Below are positions 4,805 to 6,330 of a stretch of DNA of 6,330 bases, one piece after another. Every line of letters starts with the position of its first letter. Within the stretch, counting starts at the first letter, position 1. Origin of the DNA: Candidatus Aenigmatarchaeota archaeon (GTDB lineage: Archaea; Aenigmatarchaeota; Aenigmatarchaeia; PWEA01; JAGHBM01); the NCBI GenBank assembly GCA_023133195.1, contig JAGLWW010000048.1, forward strand, positions 1-6,330, written 5' to 3'. The notes below the pieces were generated by a model that ran no database searches, had not been told where the DNA came from, and worked only from the letters and a program-made list of their open reading frames with translations. A program made the position numbers and the translations under genes.

Positions 4805-6202
4805 TTAGATATACCTGTATCTCGGACCCTGCGGGGTATCCTCAACTATTATGCCTTTTTCCTTTAATTCATCTCTCACCTGGTCGGCCCTCTCCCACTT
4901 TTTCTCCTTTCTCAGTCTTTTCCTCTTTTCTATGAGCTCTTTGGCCCATTCGGGAAGCTCTTTCTTCTCCTTTTCAAGCACACCCAAAACCTGGTCAAAC
5001 CCTATCATCGTGTCATAAATCTTCTCGGAATTCCCCCCGCTAATCTCCCCTTTGTCCATCAATTTGTTTATTTTCCTTACAAAATCAAATATCGCGGCAA
5101 TAGCCCCAGGCGTGTTAAGGTCATCATCCATCTCCTTCTCAAAATTCAACTTAGCTTCCTCAATGATATGGTCAACCTTTGTGTTTTCTTCGCCGTCTTT
5201 CCATTCATTCAGCTTGTCCATAAAATCCCAAAGGTTTTTGAGAGTCTCTTCGGCTTTCTTAAGTTCCTCTAAATTAAAGTTCATCTGAGTCCTGTAGTGC
5301 GCTTTAAGGAAAAAGAATCTCAGAGCCGCTGGACTAAATCCTTTGTCAATAAGGTTCCTGAGTGTATAGTAATTTCCCTTTGACTTGGACATCTTTTCTC
5401 CGTCTACAAGGAAGTGTTCCCCATGCACCCAGTAATTTACAAACTTTTTACCGGTAGCACCCTCCGATTGTGCTATCTCATTCTCGTGATGCGGGAAAAT
5501 GAGGTCAACACCACCCGAGTGTATGTCTATTGTCTCTCCAAGGTTGTTTGTACTCATTGTAGAACATTCAATGTGCCAGCCGGGTCTGCCCTTTCCCCAG
5601 GGACTTTCAAAACAAATTCCTCTCTCTATTTCCTCGGGAGTGCTTTTTTTCCATAAGGCAAAATCAGCTGGATTATCCTTGTCATATTCATCCACGTCAA
5701 CCCTTGCCCCCGTTTTCATTTCCTCGAGATTTACGCGGGAAAGCTTTCCATAATCTTTGAATTTTGAAATATCATAATAAACTGCATCCTTCCTGTCATA
5801 AGCCAAGCCTTTCTCCATAAGCTTCTTAATCAACTCAATCATCTGCGGAACAGTCTCCGTGGCCCTTGGGTAAAGAGAAGCGTGTTTTATGTTCATAGAG
5901 TCGAGTCCATCAAAAAATATTTTCGTGTATTTTTCTGTGAATTCCTTTAGCGTAAGCCCTTCCTCTTCGGACTTCTTTATAGTCTTATCGTCTATATCTG
6001 TGATATTCATCACAAAATTTACTTGATAGCCCCTGTAGGTCAAGTATCTGTAAATAATATCAGCCAGAAGAAAGCTTCTGAAATTTCCTATATGAGGAAA
6101 ATCGTAGACCGTGGGACCGCATGCATAGAACCTGACTTTCCCTTCTTCTATGGGTTTGAACTCTTCCTTTTTTCTCGTCAACGTGTTGTAAAGCTTAATC
6201 AT
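4805..6202 (-). CDS. cysS: Cysteinyl-tRNA synthetase (CysRS), 465 aa
   Basis: This cytoplasmic class I aminoacyl-tRNA synthetase charges tRNA-Cys with cysteine using ATP. The protein is full length; the E. coli enzyme has 461 residues. The N-terminal catalytic domain begins with YACGPTVYD, followed by the ATP-binding HIGN (residues 37-40, a variant of HIGH found in many CysRS). The expected zinc ligands Cys28, Cys213, His238 and Glu242 are all present, as is Trp209 in GWHIECS, equivalent to the cysteine-recognising Trp205 of E. coli. The second ATP signature is KMSKSKGN (KMSKS at 270-274). A helical anticodon-binding domain follows, and the C-terminus has the usual KKWERADQVRDELKEKGI and VEDTPQG motifs. 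The start is fixed by AGGTGA (6207-6212) 4 nt before the ATG. No residue expected for activity is missing. It implies direct charging of Cys rather than sole reliance on the SepRS/SepCysS route. Confidence 0.98.
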   Translation of the reverse strand: MIKLYNTLTRKKEEFKPIEEGKVRFYACGPTVYDFPHIGNFRSFLLADIIYRYLTYRGYQVNFVMNITDIDDKTIKKSEEEGLTLKEFTEKYTKIFFDGLDSMNIKHASLYPRATETVPQMIELIKKLMEKGLAYDRKDAVYYDISKFKDYGKLSRVNLEEMKTGARVDVDEYDKDNPADFALWKKSTPEEIERGICFESPWGKGRPGWHIECSTMSTNNLGETIDIHSGGVDLIFPHHENEIAQSEGATGKKFVNYWVHGEHFLVDGEKMSKSKGNYYTLRNLIDKGFSPAALRFFFLKAHYRTQMNFNLEELKKAEETLKNLWDFMDKLNEWKDGEENTKVDHIIEEAKLNFEKEMDDDLNTPGAIAAIFDFVRKINKLMDKGEISGGNSEKIYDTMIGFDQVLGVLEKEKKELPEWAKELIEKRKRLRKEKKWERADQVRDELKEKGIIVEDTPQGPRYRYI

Positions 6203-6231
6203 TTTTTCACCTTATTTTTGGTGTAAAAATT

Positions 6232-6249
6232 TGAAACTTTTTAGTTTCA
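6232..6249 (-). promoter_or_regulatory. Inverted repeat in the cysS promoter region
   Basis: Seven-base arms TGAAACT (6232-6238) and AGTTTCA (6243-6249) are perfect inverted repeats around TTTT. Read on the minus strand the element includes GAAACTAAAAAG, which has the BRE-like GAAAC and an A/T-rich core at roughly the same distance from the cysS ATG as the TATA boxes of the plus-strand genes. A second A/T-rich candidate, CAAATTTTTA, lies at 6233-6224. The repeat may be a promoter-overlapping operator, or a hairpin ending an upstream transcript. Confidence 0.4.
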
Positions 6250-6265
6250 TGTATTTTTTCCGCCT

Positions 6266-6330
6266 CTACCTGTGTTTGACTATGTAAATCGTGTACAAAA
6301 TCTCAAATGTTATGACGAAAAATATTCCCA
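6266..6330 (-). CDS. Possible C-terminal end of a membrane protein, cut by the window edge
   Basis: On the minus strand a frame is open from the window edge for 20 codons and ends in TAG at 6266-6268. The residues begin GIFFVITFEILY and end IVKHR, resembling a last membrane helix followed by a short basic tail. The other two minus frames stop within this stretch. If real, the gene lies upstream of cysS in the same orientation with a 63-nt gap. Twenty residues are too few to assign a family, and an open frame of this length could be chance. Confidence 0.35.
   Translation of the reverse strand, partial: GIFFVITFEILYTIYIVKHR

Noticed and set aside
4666..4935. Plus-strand open frame of 89 codons across the convergent gap
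   Set aside because: It overlaps the end of the 179-aa gene in another frame and the antisense of the conserved C-terminus of cysS, and no promoter or ribosome-binding site supports it.
5414..5753. Plus-strand open frames opposite cysS
   Set aside because: They are the antisense of highly conserved CysRS catalytic motifs and encode Ser/Pro-rich sequence without start signals.
6312..6330. Plus-strand ATG open to the window edge (MTKNIP)
   Set aside because: No Shine-Dalgarno or TATA element lies at a suitable distance; the minus-strand membrane-like tail explains the stretch better.
1..6330. CRISPR array, tRNA or rRNA genes, insertion-sequence ends, bacterial-type hairpin terminators
   Set aside because: No regularly spaced repeats, cloverleaf-like sequence, transposase motifs or GC-rich hairpin followed by a T tract were seen on either strand.

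Overview
The window looks archaeal. Start codons are preceded by BRE/TATA-type promoter elements (for example GAAACCTTTATATG) rather than -35/-10 boxes, and by Shine-Dalgarno sequences of the GGAGGTGAT family, often only 3-5 nt from the ATG. Gaps are short and small ORFan-like membrane proteins are abundant. This would suit a compact archaeal genome such as a DPANN lineage, but the placement is inference; only cysS is a gene I can name with certainty.

Layout. (1) Positions 88-1920, plus strand: three closely packed genes of unknown function (63, 206 and about 332 aa) behind one clear TATA promoter at 15-30. All three products look soluble; the third is a Lys/Glu-rich, mostly helical, coiled-coil-like protein with a basic tail. 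(2) Positions 1965-4762, plus strand: five small membrane-protein genes. The first has three membrane segments followed by a charged cytoplasmic coiled coil. The next four (172, 158, 171 and 179 aa) are diverged paralogues with five predicted membrane segments each; the last three are clearly alike by eye. Three of the five have a strong TATA box of their own at nearly the same distance (37-41 nt) from the start codon. The 172-aa member instead has a perfect 22-bp palindrome in its promoter region. The last two genes overlap (TAATG) and are probably translationally coupled. (3) Positions 4805-6202, minus strand: a complete cysteinyl-tRNA synthetase, convergent with the membrane cluster and separated from it by 42 nt containing a T-rich tract. 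(4) Positions 6203-6330: the cysS promoter region with an 18-nt inverted repeat, then what may be the tail of another minus-strand membrane protein cut by the window edge.

How the genes may work together. cysS is a housekeeping gene with no visible link to the rest. The membrane cluster, with its repeated topology, retained copies and coupling of the last two genes, suggests subunits of one hetero-oligomeric membrane complex. The coiled-coil protein at its head could be the cytoplasmic contact point, possibly for the coiled-coil protein of the upstream operon. That link is inference from adjacency and architecture only. No tRNA, rRNA, CRISPR array, insertion sequence or attachment site was seen.
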